Shown here: piece by piece, positions 1-11,997 of the stretch
How positions within the stretch are numbered: the stretch's first letter is position 1
Layout of the letters: every line of letters begins with the position of its first letter
Assembly (NCBI GenBank): GCA_946699065.1
Contig: CAMPDV010000720.1
Location: 1-64,000 of the forward strand
Length of the DNA stretch: 64,000 nucleotides
Source: Loxodes magnus
Taxonomy: Eukaryota > Ciliophora > Karyorelictea > Loxodida > Loxodidae
Direction: 5' to 3'
Notes under the pieces: generated by a model
What the model was told of the DNA's origin: nothing
Databases searched by the model: none
The model's input: the letters and a program-made list of their open reading frames with translations, nothing else
Translations under genes and position numbers: made by a program

Positions 1-521
1 AATAAACTTTATTTATAAGTACGTAATATTTGCTTCAATAATATCTAACTTGCTAGATAACTTCTATACTTAACTAATATAACTCTAATTCACACTTCTT
101 GTTATATTTTCTATTTTTTTTTAATTTCTTCACTTTTCTAACTGACAACTTTCTCTGCTTCATTTTAAATTTACTTAGTTTTATCTTAAATAAGCTCATT
201 CGTAGCCTAATAATCCTAAACTTATTATATTTTATCCAATTTATCAATCAACAACTACTAAATCTATTTTAGCGTATCTTATATGCTTATTATTTGTTGT
301 TTGTTTTCCATTATATTATTCTTCATCATCTCTCAATCTTCTTTAAAAAGCATAGTAGACTAAGAAGAAACTTATGCTATCAAGATAATAAAAATAATAA
401 TTAGACAAACTTTCATAATATTCCATCTTTATTCCATTTACTATTTTCTTTAAATCTTACTTCCTCAATCAAAGTCTTTGGTATAGTCTCCTTCATAATT
501 ATTTTAGTTACTATTTTCCAT
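1..521 (-). CDS. Coiled-coil segment of a coiled-coil/WD40 gene, cut by window start
   Basis: Read on the minus strand with TAA/TAG as Gln and TGA as Trp, an ATG at 521 opens a polypeptide with a hydrophobic stretch followed by a long Gln/Lys/Glu-rich coiled coil with regularly spaced Ile/Leu (for example LIDKLDKIQQVQDYQ and QNEAEKVVSQKSEEIK). The same sequence recurs at 42998-43522, where it leads toward WD40 repeats, so this is probably the N-terminal part of a second copy whose WD40 end lies outside the window. Near 113-127 an A-run is one base shorter than in the other copy, which shifts the frame; this is either real decay or a homopolymer error. Exact function is unknown. Confidence 0.45.
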
Positions 522-559
522 TTTTATATATTGATATATTTAATATATGCATATGCGTT

Positions 560-1790
560 AATAAAACGGATAATTCTTAAGAATAGAAACATAATTATTT
601 TAATAATTTTATAAACTATTTTATAATATAAATTATCATAATATTAACGAAAATAAAATAAATCATTGTTACAAGTATTGAGGGAGATGATGTTGATTCT
701 CTAATCAAGCATTCTAGTTTTATGGATAATTTCAAGTTTCTTTTGCTGAGAAGGTTCTTGTTTATGTCAGTATAAGCAAGTGAAAAAATTCTTTTTGATT
801 ATCCACTCTTGTTATCGACTTCTAGCCTGTCAGTCTTTAGTTATGGAACTCACTGACCGAAGTTTATTGAATTAAGCAACATGATATCTGCATTATATAC
901 ATTAAAATAGTGCCTTAAGTTATCTAGTTGTAAATTCCTTTCCATTTCCTCGGAAGATAAGTTTTTTAAGTTGATATTTGATTATTTGAAATAAACTAGA
1001 TAAATTAAATGATTATTTTATCCTCTCATTTATACTAAAGAGATGAGAGTGTTTTATTTGTAATTTATTAAAAGTATAATACTTCTCTTAAGTTTGCTAG
1101 TATTCTTGTGAATTTTTTTTTATATAGTAATTCCCTTTTGAGTAATATAGAAGCGTTATTTCTTGTCCTAATTTTCTTAACTTTTGTTTTTTATATGTTT
1201 TTAAATTCTTAGCACCATTTTAGAAGATGATAGATAGAATCATAGTAATAATATTTTTTATTGGTTATTTTACTATAATTAATATGGTTTTCGTGAAACA
1301 TGGACAGAATGCCTTTACTTTGGATTCCTAAATCATTTCAATTAAGGTATATTAAGTTTGAATTCTCCTTTTACTTCTGAAATTTAATTTTTTTAATTTT
1401 TTCAATTCTTTCTTTAGGTAATATATTGACGCCTGCATGTCTTGAAATTCAATTCTTGTGAAATTTAATCCACTCGTTCTCTTAACATCATATTTTCGTA
1501 TCTTTGATCACAAACCATCTTACATACTTCTTCTACATCATATGAGACATACTAATCTTCAATGTACTTAACCTAATAATAGTCTTCATTCTAAGCTTTA
1601 AACAGTCTTATTTTTTAGGTTTATTTAGCTTTTATTTCTTTTTATTTCTTAAGTCTATCCAGAAGAGAGTTGGTGTTTTTCTTGCTTCCGAAGAGAAGTT
1701 TATAAACTAAATACTTCCTTTCTTCTTCTCATTTTCTTCTTCGAATTCAGAAAACACTTTTAGATACCTTTCATTTTATATAAATATAAA
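560..1790 (-). other. Possible upstream coding part of the coiled-coil/WD40 gene
   Basis: Minus-strand reading gives protein-like pieces rich in charged residues, for example VKYIEDQYVSYDVEEVCKMV around 1540-1590 and IYYLKKELKKLKK near 1400, but in different frames, so introns or decay must be assumed. The same pieces occur in the repeat at 43560-44790 with a few amino-acid differences. No family is recognised. Because every stop triplet can be sense in this genome, openness alone does not prove coding. Confidence 0.25.
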
Positions 1791-1950
1791 TTAAATATAT
1801 TTAAAAGTTAATAGATAGCTAATTAACTAAAAAGAAGTAATTATTTACTTAGGAAAAAGAGAAAAATTAAAACCCCACTGTTCAGCTAGAGTCTCTGATT
1901 TCAGAATAGTAATCTCTAAAACTATTACAATATTATATTATAAATAAATA

Positions 1951-2250
1951 GGGAGGAGCAATCCTCCAACTAAAACTGACTTAAACTCGTGTACCAGGAA
2001 GTACCCCATAGCTGAAGAACCAGTCAAGAGAAGAGAAGACAAGATTGAAGAGGTATCAAGTAACATTAATCTACGAAAGATACCAAATACTAAGGTCTCT
2101 TAGGGTAGCATTCCAATATCTGCCCTATAGAAGAAAGAACTCATAAGAAAATGCTAGAACTGTGGAAGACTTCAACAAGGAATTTTTTAACTTTAAAAAT
2201 CTTTATTAAATGCGAATCATTGAGGCACTACGTTAAAAAAGTGCATAATC
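1951..2250 (+). mobile_element. SINE-B copy, plus strand
   Basis: It begins with the short palindrome GGAGGAGCAATCCTCC, continues with the family core (AGTACCCCATAGCTGAAGAA, then CTAAGGTCTCTTAGGGTAGC) and ends with a decayed form of the shared 3' hairpin around 2212-2250. The same element is at 44958-45250 in the other X block. It has no coding capacity, and the polymerase III boxes are not convincing to me. Confidence 0.75.
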
Positions 2251-2500
2251 ATTTAATTTTCCATTATTTCATTTTTTATCTCCAAATTATTTAGTTTTAC
2301 TTTTGATATTCTTTTTAGACAAAAAATAAGTTTAGTTTATAATTTAAATAATGTATCTTCTGAAATTCTATTAAATATTTAAGATAATACTTTAAATTTA
2401 ATCTGTATAGCAAACAACATAATTCAACTTTATACATTAGTAGATTTAATATCAATATTCAATATAACTAACTTCAAATTCAATCAATCTCTTATTATTT

Positions 2501-2812
2501 AGCGTGTAGCACTTTTGTTGGTGCGCAGTTCTTTAATAAAGATTTTTAAACTTAAAAAAATATTCTTCTGAAGTCTTACACATTGCTAGTATCCTTTGTG
2601 ATTCTTGTCTTCTATAGATCGCGATCGGAATATTCCCTAAGAGACCTTATTATCTGGTATCTTTCATCAATAACGTTACTTGATACCTCTTTAGTCTTTG
2701 TTGTCTTTCTTGGTTCCTACCAAGATTCTTGTTCAGTTCTTCGCCAATAGGTACTTGCTTGTATCAGATCTAAGTAAATGTCAGTTGGAAAATTGCTCCT
2801 AACTATTTATTT
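2501..2812 (-). mobile_element. SINE-B copy, minus strand
   Basis: The 3' hairpin (GCGTGTAGCAC...GTGCGCAGTTC) lies at 2501-2531. The core runs rightwards to the 5' end near 2812 (TTGGAAAATTGCTCCTAAC, a decayed version of the family's 5' palindrome). It is the junction between block X and block Z1. Confidence 0.8.
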
Positions 2813-3101
2813 ATATATATGATTATAAAGTTAAAACTTGATGTAATGTTTATCTCTTCTTTAAAAATCCTTGCTATGAAGGGTGCTTTGTTCTTATGCT
2901 TATAAATGTATCCATAAATTATTTAAGCTAATTTATTTATATATTTTTCTTTTTTTTACTTTATTTCTATTTTACTATTAAAAAACTACTAAAATTTGTA
3001 ATTCCTAGGTTTAATCTTTATTTTTTTAGTAATTTAAAATACTTGTAAGTTTATACTTTTAATAGCAACTTAAAATAATTATTTATAATAATAAATTAAT
3101 T

Positions 3102-3442
3102 GAGCACGTAGCACTCTTGTTTGTGCGCGGCTCTTTTAATTAATTTTATTTAATGTCGAAAAATAAAATTTTATGGGTCTCTCTATCCCTGTTTTCTCTT
3201 CCTGCGTCCCTGTAATTTTTTACTTCAAAATCATAGGATACAATATGCGATTACGGGTACATTTCCCCGACCTATGATGAAGAAAATTTCATGCTGGCAT
3301 TCAGAGTTCTCCAGCTTGGCACATCTTCCTTCTCTTGTTATTTGTTTCTCTTCCTCCGATTTATCCTTCACCCGCGCTCAATTTTTTAGTTGCCTTGCTG
3401 GGTCTGCAAGCAGCATCCGAAGGAAAGGAGTTTCCACTGTAT
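3102..3442 (-). mobile_element. SINE-A copy, minus strand
   Basis: The 3' hairpin at 3102-3133 is followed, moving right, by the SINE-A core, which includes GCGATTACGGGTACATTTCC and CTCCAGCTTGGCACATC, up to the 5' end near 3442. At least five other copies lie in the window. It is clearly richer in G and C than its surroundings. The fragmentary reading frames across it are not conserved between copies, so I treat it as non-coding. Confidence 0.8.
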
Positions 3443-5458
3443 TGAAAAATAATAAAATGTAAGTAATGTAGGTAATAGTTGTGTTATGGTTTTAAGGTAT
3501 TGGTACTGCCTTGTTGTAAATGAATAATATTGAAAGCATTAAAGTTGATGATTTTTAAAAGAGAAATGTATAATTTGATAATAAATATTATTTAAATAAA
3601 ACTAATTAATCAATTTATAAAATAAACAAAAAATAATAAATCTTAGCGTTAAAACTTTAAAAGCAATAATAATTTCCATTATATCTTTAAATTATAATGT
3701 CTTTTAGAGAACCAATTTATATATCAACATATAATTTAAATAATAATCTTTTTATTAAAACTAAATCATTGTTTAAGTATCTCAAGATACATTTATTACT
3801 TCAAATATTAATTCATTTAATTATCAAATCTTTTTATTTATTATTATATATTATACTTAAAAACAATATTTACCAACCAGATTTAAATCATATTAATACA
3901 TAAAACTGCTAATCAAATATCTAATTCCTATTATTTACCTAATTATTACATCAATCTAATTATTTACTATTTATCCTAATTATATAGATTAACCTTTAAA
4001 TACATACCTAAAGTAACTATATTCAATTCATTACTCAACCAGATTTAATATCAACATTTTATAAGTAACTTCAAATATTCAAATCTAACTTTTTTCTATA
4101 ACAATCAAACCTTAAACTAAACTAATATTATAAAATTACTCATTTATATTCAAAACATTATATTATACAGTCTAGAACCCAATGGGCTCGCAGTTCTTTT
4201 ATAAACTTTTTTAAAGTAAAAAACATTTTTTTCTTTCACGGTGTCGGCATTCCTTTATGAGTCTTGCTTTCTATAGAATCGTGATTAGAATGCTACTCTT
4301 AGAGACCTTAGTATCTAGCATCTTTCATCATTAACAGTACTTGATGTCTCTTTATCTCTTGGCTCCTACCTAGATTTTTGTTCGTTTTTTGCACATGACG
4401 TATTTCAAGCTGCCAGAGTTTAAGTCGATCTCAGTTGTATTATTTTTGGTATTTAAAATAAATGATATATAATAAATATAATTTAAATGTTTTTAATCTA
4501 AAATTAAATTTGAAGTTTATTAAAATAAGTAAATTATTTATTTCTTTATTTAGTTTATTTTTAAATATTCTATAATTAATCATCTAGCATATTGTTTTGA
4601 AAACATATATAGTAAAGATATCCCATTTAATTATTAAATTATTGCCATAATTAATGATCTTTTAACTATCTTCCTATCTAAATAAGTTATATAAGCATAT
4701 TAATTTAGTCTTTAATATAAGTTCAATAATACTCCCTTATTTGTAATAATTTATCTTCTATTAAGTTATCTATAAACTATTTATAATATATCATAATATT
4801 TATATATATTCAATAGATTAAAGCAGAATACAACTTAATATACCACTATCAAATATCTAGATACATTAATATTAGACTAACCTAACCTAGTTTATCATAC
4901 TAATTGTAATCATCTAATCTAAACTAAAATATTTACTCTTTTACCTCATTTATTTACTTTATAATCAAATGTAAGTCATCTACCTATGCTAATACTGCTC
5001 TTATCTAACCTAACTAACGCTATTCCTACTGTCTTGCCTTGTTCTCACACTTTCTGTAGTTTATGCTTAAGACTTAGTACTATTTATAGAATCAAATCAG
5101 CTGCTGCATTTGTTATAAGGTGTTTCACTTTAGATTTGAAGATTTACCTATAAAGTAAGAATGGGTAGAGATATTGCAATAATAGTAAGAGAAGATGAAT
5201 ATTAGAAAGTAATGGTAATAGAAATGAAATGAAATGAAGAAGTAAATTGATGAGAAGCAAAATAAAATAACTAAGAAGCAATAAATAGTTAGCTATTAGT
5301 TTATAAATCAAATACCCTCATAACATATTACATTACTAAAATAATAGGAACTAAAGAATAAATAGAAATATAGCATCCTTCTATAATATTTTATTTCTAT
5401 CACTTAAAAATATTCCTCAAAAACAACTCAATAAATATATTAACGGATAAAAGCTAAA
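3443..5458. repeat. Repeat block Z, version Z1, non-coding part (copy 1)
   Basis: Very AT-rich DNA repeated almost base for base at 22421-24432 and 46546-48558, and in part at 54290-54975. No gene is recognised. A 68-codon frame beginning near 3697 is identical in the three full copies but has low-complexity composition and no family resemblance. A decayed SINE-B lies at 4172-4447. The block leads into the kelch gene. Confidence 0.85.
4172..4447 (-). mobile_element. Decayed SINE-B copy
   Basis: Recognised by order and partial identity of family blocks: a decayed 3' end (AATGGGCTCGCAGTTC), TAGAGACCTTAGTATCTAGC, CTTGGCTCCTACC and TCGATCTCAGTTG. The 5' palindrome is lost. The same relic is present in the other Z copies, so this insertion predates block duplication. 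Confidence 0.65.
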
Positions 5459-6342
5459 ATGATTGATTAAAGAAGTATTAAGCCAGATATAGAATAAATA
5501 ATTTAAGCTGATTAGAATATTAAGGAAAGTTAATAAATTCATTGATTTTAATGGGAATCTTAAATTCTTTGATTATTTAATATAGAAACAGAATAAATTA
5601 AAAAAGTTCAATTAAATATAAAAGTTCCTAATTTAAGTAGAAGTGTTGAATATAGAAATAAATTATATTTAGTTGGAGGAGAAATACACGAATAAGGATT
5701 AAAAGATACTTGATAATTAGACTTTTAAGGAAATAGTAGAAAACAAGCTGATCTAAACTAAGGAAGAATTTTATTTGGAATAGCAGCAGCTTAAGATTAA
5801 ATTTATGTAGTAGGAGGAACTTTTGATTATAGTAAAGTTTTAAGAACAGTAGAAAGATTAAAGATAGGAAGTTAAAGTAAATGATAATAATGCTCTTAGT
5901 TTCCTTTTGTAATAGCAAATTAGGCATTAGTAGTAGATAAAAGTGAATAAAATATTTATTCGTTTGGAGGAGGAAACTAAAATGCATAAATTTTAAATGA
6001 CATATGAAAATATAATATATAGAGCGATATATGAAATAAATGTGATTTGAATCTTCCTGAAGCTGTTTATTATCCTTTAGTATTACTTGAGCCTCTAATT
6101 ATAATTGGAGGAGTAAAAAATCCTCATAAAGAAGAACATTTAAGAAAGATATATAAAAGAAGCAATCAACAATGATAATAAATAGAATTTAAACATAATT
6201 CTTATAATTTATCAGCATTTAAAACAAGAGATAGATTTGCTTATACTTTTATTCTTGATTATGGTAAGCTTTTATTGTTGAGAGTGGATATAGTAAATTT
6301 GGGTTACAAGATGTTAAAAATAAAGCGATGAAGTTCAAGTGA
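5459..6342 (+). CDS. Kelch-repeat protein, paralogue 1
   Basis: Starting at ATG 5459 and reading TAA/TAG as Gln and TGA as Trp gives several kelch blades, each with a hydrophobic strand, a Gly-Gly pair and a spaced Trp: ILWLFNIETEQIKKVQ, KLYLVGGEI, IYVVGGTFDYSKV, IYSFGGGNQN, NDIWKYNIQSDIWNKC, IIIGGVKNP. The Trp residues in NDIW and SDIW are TGA. Kelch blades form beta-propellers used for protein binding; the partner is unknown. At 6269-6275 (CTTTTAT) the frame must move back by one for the protein to continue as FIVESGYSKFGLQDVKN and end at TGA 6340-6342. All four paralogues share this. It is either a one-base loss in a T-run, an assembly error, or real frameshifting. The LINE follows about 130 bp downstream. 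Confidence 0.85.
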
Positions 6343-6505
6343 TAAATATGAATTAATTTAAAGTATTTTTAATAATAAATATTATATTATATTTTAAATA
6401 TTTTTTAATGATTTAGTAATTTAGCATTTTAGAAGTTAGTAATTTGATAATTAATAATATCTTATATTATGATGTTAAAAAATTGTTAGCTTCAAGAAGG
6501 GTTTT

Positions 6506-6540
6506 TATACCACCTCCTCAGAGTAGGAGAGAAAACCTGA
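6506..6540 (+). other. LINE 5' leader hairpin
   Basis: TATACCACCTCCT, a short loop and AGGAG form a small stem near the 5' end. Related elements at 13190-13240 (minus) and 57963-58000 keep the leading TAYACYACCTC-like motif and also form a stem, but with different bases (CCTCTCCTT/AAGGAAGGGAGG and CTCTTCC/GGAAGAG). That suggests the fold is what is conserved. Its role is unknown; it may mark the 5' end or affect translation. Confidence 0.5.
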
Positions 6541-6595
6541 AGCACTTTCTTTTACCACGTCTTTGCTTTAATTATTCCAACCTTCTTTATTATAT

Positions 6596-9500
6596 ATGGA
6601 AACCAGACTAATAATGCAAGACCTAGAACTACGCAGGACCAAACTAACTGACCGAACGAACACGAAATAATAGAACGAATAATAGATAAAAAATAGCAAT
6701 ATACCCATGATTGGTCGGACTTTACTAAAAGGAGGAGCACAAAATAAGAAAGGAATGTGGCAAAAAAAGTAAACAACCTAAGTAATAATTTAACAAAATA
6801 ATGAACAACTCATTTCAGCCAACGTCCCTGAAGAATAAATGTAAAGGGTCCACTAAAATGCCTATGATGATTTATCAGAAATGGTGGCCGCAATTTACTT
6901 TAACCATTACTTGGAAAACACTGATTTAGTAGAGAAAAAGGCCAAAGACTAAGAAGTTATACAAGTGTTTAGAAATAAAATATGGAAGGATTACGGACAA
7001 GCAGTGGCGAAGTTCATAGTGAAATAAAACGGAATTGTATACTTGGTATTTAACAATGAAGAAAGATACTAACATTTCACTTAATTCAGGGAATGAACGT
7101 TCAAAGGAGTTAGAATTCCTATCTAAGCTAGAAACTAATTGGAATATATTTACATTCATAACTACCCAATTTACTTCATAATTAACGAATACTCAAATAT
7201 GAAGGAAGTAATGGAAATAATAAGATAATATGGAAAATCAAGAGGAGAGATATAGCATACATATCAAAACACAACAATGCTAACAGGGAGCAGTGTAGTC
7301 TACCTAGATTTAAAGGATGTAGATGAAGCAAAGAGGATACCAGAAGTAATAAATTTGAATGGAAACAAAATGAGAATATAACACCCAGTAAATTTTATCT
7401 GCTGCCTATGTAAAGTGAAAGGGCACACAGACCAGCAATGCAGAAGGGTAGAAGCAGCAAAAAGGAAAAAGCTACATACAAGAGAATTAGAGATGCTTGA
7501 AGGAGAAGTTATTTTAACAATAAACAAATCAGATTTTGAAGCAAATCAAGCAAATAAGAGGATAATTGGAGAAGAAGAATAAATGATTATAGAGGAATCA
7601 AGGGAAGAAGAGAAGGAAATAAAATGAGGAGAATAGAAAAATAATTAAAACAACTAAACAATTAAATAATAAAAAGTCTTTTATGCTAAAAGAATAAATA
7701 AAAATTATTTTTCATCAAAATGGAATTGGACATATGTAAGACAGAGGGATAGAGAAATGTTCAAATAATTAAATAAAATAGAAAACAATCAACTAAATAA
7801 TAAGATATACCATAAAGCAAATTAGAGAAAAGGATAGGATAGGTGATGGTAAAAACGCTAAACCCTAACAAAAGAAATAAGAAATAAACAAAATAGTATA
7901 ATGGAGTATGTCAGGAAAAACGTAAATAAAGGAAAAAAGCAAAAAGAAATAGAACAAAATCAAGAAGAAAAAGAATAAGATGCAAGATAAAAGTGAGAAG
8001 AAAGAAGTAAATTGAAGCTAACTTCAATGAGAATGTACTATGCTAAGAAACCTAAAAACAAAAATGAACAATTATCCGACTTCAACTAATAGGAAAAGGA
8101 AAAAGAAGAAGATTAGAATAGATAAGAAGAAAGAAAAGGTAGATAATAAGATGAAAAAGATAAAAAAGGAGAAAGAACTAATAAAGAAAATAATATGGAA
8201 GCATAGAATGATAGATAAGAAGAAGAAAAGGTAGAGAAGGAAGATGAATAAAAAGAAGAATAAGGTGAAGAGGAAGAGGAAGTAGAGGGAATGAGTGTAA
8301 AAAAAGATTAAGAATAAGTCATAAAAATAGGGACAGCAAATGTTAGGGGAGTAAGAAGTGCAAAAGAGGCACTAGCCAAATTCATGACTCAAAAAAGTAT
8401 CCACATAATGGCAATATAAGAAATTTAGATTGAAGACTAAAAAGATATGTGTAATATAGCAGGATATAAAAACTTAATAAATGTGGGATCAAAAAAAGGA
8501 AAATGAGTAGCATTCTATATTAGAAACGACATATGTAAGGAGATCAGAGAGATATAGAATGAAGTAAACCAAATGACGCTTTTTGGAGGAGCGAGAGTAA
8601 TGGCAATAGAAATAATGAAATAATTAGCAGAAATAAATGTCTACGCTCCTGTTGCAAATAACAACGAACAGTATGAGCCTTTCTATAATTTAGTGAATGA
8701 AATTAAACTATAAGCAATAGAAAAAGGACTTAATATAATGATAATAGGAGACTGAAATGCGCACATAGAAAAATGACTGCCAAAGAAAACAAACTCAGCA
8801 GGAAAGAGAATGGCACAGTTTATGGAACAGAATAATTTAATATGCCTAGACCCAACTGAAATAGGTACCTTTATTCACTAAAACAATGAGTATAAAATAA
8901 ATTACTTTTTAATCGAAGAGAGAATGAGAGAAAAGGTGATAAAAAGTGATTTTTATTACTCATACGTAATAGGTGACCATAGGCCTGGTATTATATAGGT
9001 AAAGATGGGTAAAGAAGTAAGAAAGCCATAAAAGATAGCAAAAATAAACTACCTACTATTAAAGAAAAAAGAAATATAAGAAAAATTTGAAAGATTTATA
9101 CAAGAAAATCTCTAAGAAGAAGAAATTGATAACCTAAACGGCATATAGACTTATAAATGATGAAAAAAAAAGATATAAGAAGGAGTTTAAATGGTATGTG
9201 GAAAATTTAAAACATAAAACTTTAGGATATATAAATATTCAGAAACAACAAAATAGTGTAATAAAATCTTTAGAAAATGAAGCAAACAATTAAAAAAAGG
9301 GTAAAGAACAGAGAACAAATAAATGAAAATAAATAAAACGAGAATCAAAGAGAATACCAAAGAGTAAGATAAGAATACATTTAATCAAGAAAAAAAGATA
9401 AAAGAAACTAACTAAACCTATTATGGACAATGTAAATAAAGGAAGTCTAACAGATATGTGGAAGAAACTAAAAAACTTACTTAATAGAAAAAATAATTAA

Positions 9501-11916
9501 TGAGTACCCTTATTAAAAGAAGATGTTAATACTTTCAGGGATGAATGATAGAAACTGTATGAAGATGGCGATAATACGTTACCAACTAATTTCTTAAACA
9601 AGAGATAAATAGTGGTAAACGAATATGAAATTTGAGAAATCATCAACTAATTGGCGAAATGAAAAGCAACAGGACCTGATGAAATACAAGTAGGTACAAT
9701 ATTAGCAGGCGGGAAAAAACTAACAGAAGTAACATGTAAAATGATAGTTAAGATGATTTAAGAGGGAGTAATACCTTAAGAGATGAAATAATAATACATA
9801 ATATTAATATACAAAAAAGGAGGACAGATGAACCCGATGAATTATAGACCAATCTCTTTACTGAATCATGCTTTAAAAATAGTAGATGCATGAATTTTCT
9901 AGCAACTATATTGATATCCGCATAATGATGAAAGCGAATCTTAGTATGGTTTTAAAAAAGGAAAATCATGCTCACTATAAATTTTCAACCTAAGAACAGT
10001 ATAGGAATGATCAATACGGAACAAAAAAGATGTTTTCGTAATATTTGTTGATATTAAAAAAGCGTACAACTCGGTGCAAAGAAAATATATATGATAAATC
10101 CTAAACGATCTAAAAGTACCGGAATAGATAATTAAACTCCTAGCAAACTTCTACTGTGAAGAAGAAATTAAACTTAAAATCAATGAATAAATAGCAAAAT
10201 CATTCGCGACAAATAAAGGACTAAAACAGGGAAGCATAACGTCGCCAAGACTATTTAACCTAATAATAGCAAGACTTCTCCATAGCTTGGAAGATTAAAA
10301 GCTAGGAATTATGATAGATTAAAAACGAAGAGGGATGAACACAAGAAATATATGCAGGATGTTTTGCATATGCAGATGACCTAGCCTTAATAAGTGAATG
10401 AGAATAATTAGAGGAAGTAATCAAAAATTTAACTTCATTGGCAGAAAAATACAAACTGGAAATTACAGATAAAACAAAATGAATGATATGAAAAGCAGCA
10501 GAAAATAGAAACTGAGAAAATATAAGCAATGCTATTGAGGTGGGAAATTTAAGAATCGAAAGAGTAACGTCCTTTTAGTACCTAGGGCATATAATAGAAG
10601 AAACCATCAGCTTTGAAAAACACATGGAGAACAGACTAGAAGCAGCATAAAAGATGTAAACATGAATACTTGGTAAAATAACAATGAATAAGGGATTAAC
10701 ACCATATAATGCAGGAATAATGATAAAAACGTTCGTAAGCTCAGTATTCAGCTATGGGACAGAAGTTATCCCATATTGTGAATAATTTGTAGGAAAATAA
10801 GTGATGGAAAAATTAGAAATAACATAGAGAAGATCTTTACGAGCAATCATAGATGCCCCTTTCTAAGTGTAAAATGAGATGCTAGAATACGAGTTACAGT
10901 TTATGAAATTTAAACATTACCTATGGCAGAAAACGCTGAGATTAAGAGTCAGATTAATAGGTAACTAAGGAAAAACAGTAGATGGATTAATGTTCGACCT
11001 AAGTAAAGAAGAGAACTTTATTTTTGAACAATATTGTACGACAATAAAATTAGAATTAAAAATTGAAGACAAAAATATATTTATAGATGATGGTAATAAT
11101 AATCAAAAAGGGAAGAAAAACATTAATCGTGCAATTTGAGAACATAGAGTATAGGTAGAAGATAGAGAAAGAATGGAGTAAATGATAACAACTCTACAGT
11201 ATAGAAAAACATGATTTGATGAATATGTAGTAGGACCACCCAACTAACTGAGATACAATAAAAATAGAAAAGAAGAAATATGCTACATATTTAGAATAAG
11301 AACGAGATGTAATGGGAGCCAGGATTGTTTAAAAGAAAGACACCTAGTTGCGACAAGCAAATGCCCTTTCTGTAATGATGCGAGAGAAAACGAAAGGCAT
11401 ATCATAGAAAAATGCTCAGAATACAAAGAAAGTAGATAAATATGTATTAGAAAGTTAAGAAAAATAGGAGTAGAGAGACAAGGAATGGAACTATTTGATA
11501 TAATATGAGGTACGGCAAAATTCGAAAAATTCATTAGAACCTAAGAAGAGTAAAAAAGAGCTAAAACTGGCTTGATAATAAAAGATTATATCAAAAACAT
11601 ATTAGAAAAAGAAAAAAAGGATACTTAGAAAAGAAAATTGAATGAAAAAAAGAAATAGGAAAATATTATAGAGCAGGAAAAGGATAATTTTTATGAGTTT
11701 ATAAAAGCTTGATTAAGAAGAAAATAATTAGAAACGAAAATTAGCCAAGTATGTAAAAAAATAATGGACGCTTGTAACAAAGAATCAATAAAACGTAGAT
11801 AGATAGAAGACAGAAGAACAAGAGATAATGAAGAAGAAAGTGATGAAGATATGGAACTAATAAGAGAAGAATTTTTATTACCTGAAGGCTTACTTGAAGA
11901 AATAGACATGTATTGA
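6596..11916 (+). pseudogene. LINE polyprotein: zinc knuckle, endonuclease, reverse transcriptase (frameshifted)
   Basis: The ATG at 6596 opens one frame up to about 9145 that includes the zinc knuckle CCLCKVKGHTDQQC (7400-7441, C-x2-C-x4-H-x4-C) and the endonuclease from about 8321 (GTANVRGVRSA, IMAIQEI, GDWNAH with W from TGA, GDHRPGI). After a frame change near 9145 comes the reverse transcriptase: LAKWKATGPDEI, NYRPISLLNHALKIVD, FVDIKKAYNSV, GLKQGSITSPRLFN. A second change near 10316 precedes the catalytic FAYADDLAL (YADD at 10369-10380). A C-terminal finger, CPFCNDARENERHIIEKC, lies around 11362-11416. The frame ends at TGA 11914-11916. Two frame changes suggest a dead copy, or homopolymer errors in the assembly. 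Confidence 0.88.
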
Positions 11917-11929
11917 AACATTTATTAAA

Positions 11930-11997
11930 GAGCTGCGCACCAACGAGGTGCTACGCGCTCTATAATCAAATTTATTTATTTATTTATTTATTTAATT
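11930..11997 (+). other. LINE 3' terminal hairpin and TTTA tail
   Basis: GAGCTGCGCAC, a short loop, then GTGCTACGCGCTC form an imperfect hairpin (11930-11960), followed by ATAATC and about eight TTTA units. In LINEs of this type the reverse transcriptase recognises the RNA 3' end. At least 13 other copies of this hairpin end the short elements in the window, often with a similar TTTA tail. The element is therefore the likely source of the enzyme that moves them. Confidence 0.8.

Larger units (their letters stand above)
1..2497. repeat. Repeat block X, copy 1
   Basis: Nearly the whole segment is repeated at 42996-45505 with scattered substitutions and small indels. It holds the coiled-coil gene part and a plus-strand SINE-B copy near its right end. 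At 2497 the similarity to the 43-45 kb copy stops and a minus-strand SINE-B begins, which joins this block to block Z. Confidence 0.9.
6480..11997 (+). mobile_element. APE-type non-LTR retrotransposon (LINE), degraded full-length copy
   Basis: One element spans the 5' leader with its hairpin (about 6480-6595), a long coding region (6596-11916), a short 3' leader, a terminal hairpin (11930-11960) and a TTTA tandem tail. Domain order is zinc knuckle, apurinic-type endonuclease, reverse transcriptase and C-terminal CCHC finger, as in LINE clades that use an APE-type nuclease. It landed just downstream of kelch paralogue 1. No target-site duplication was found, so exact ends are approximate. Confidence 0.9.

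Noticed and set aside
3697-3903. Identical 68-codon frame starting MSFREPIYIS, present three times (also 22670 and 46792)
   Set aside because: It is identical only because the whole non-coding part of block Z is nearly identical. Composition is low-complexity, no family resemblance is seen, and the true code reads through its apparent stop.
5628-5987. Minus-strand hydrophobic frame inside kelch paralogue 1 (and at 55125-55349)
   Set aside because: Antisense to the kelch blades; open only because of the AT-rich composition.
7819-7873. Telomere-like CTAACCCTAACA words within the LINE
   Set aside because: A single short occurrence inside the coding frame; no tandem telomeric array is present.
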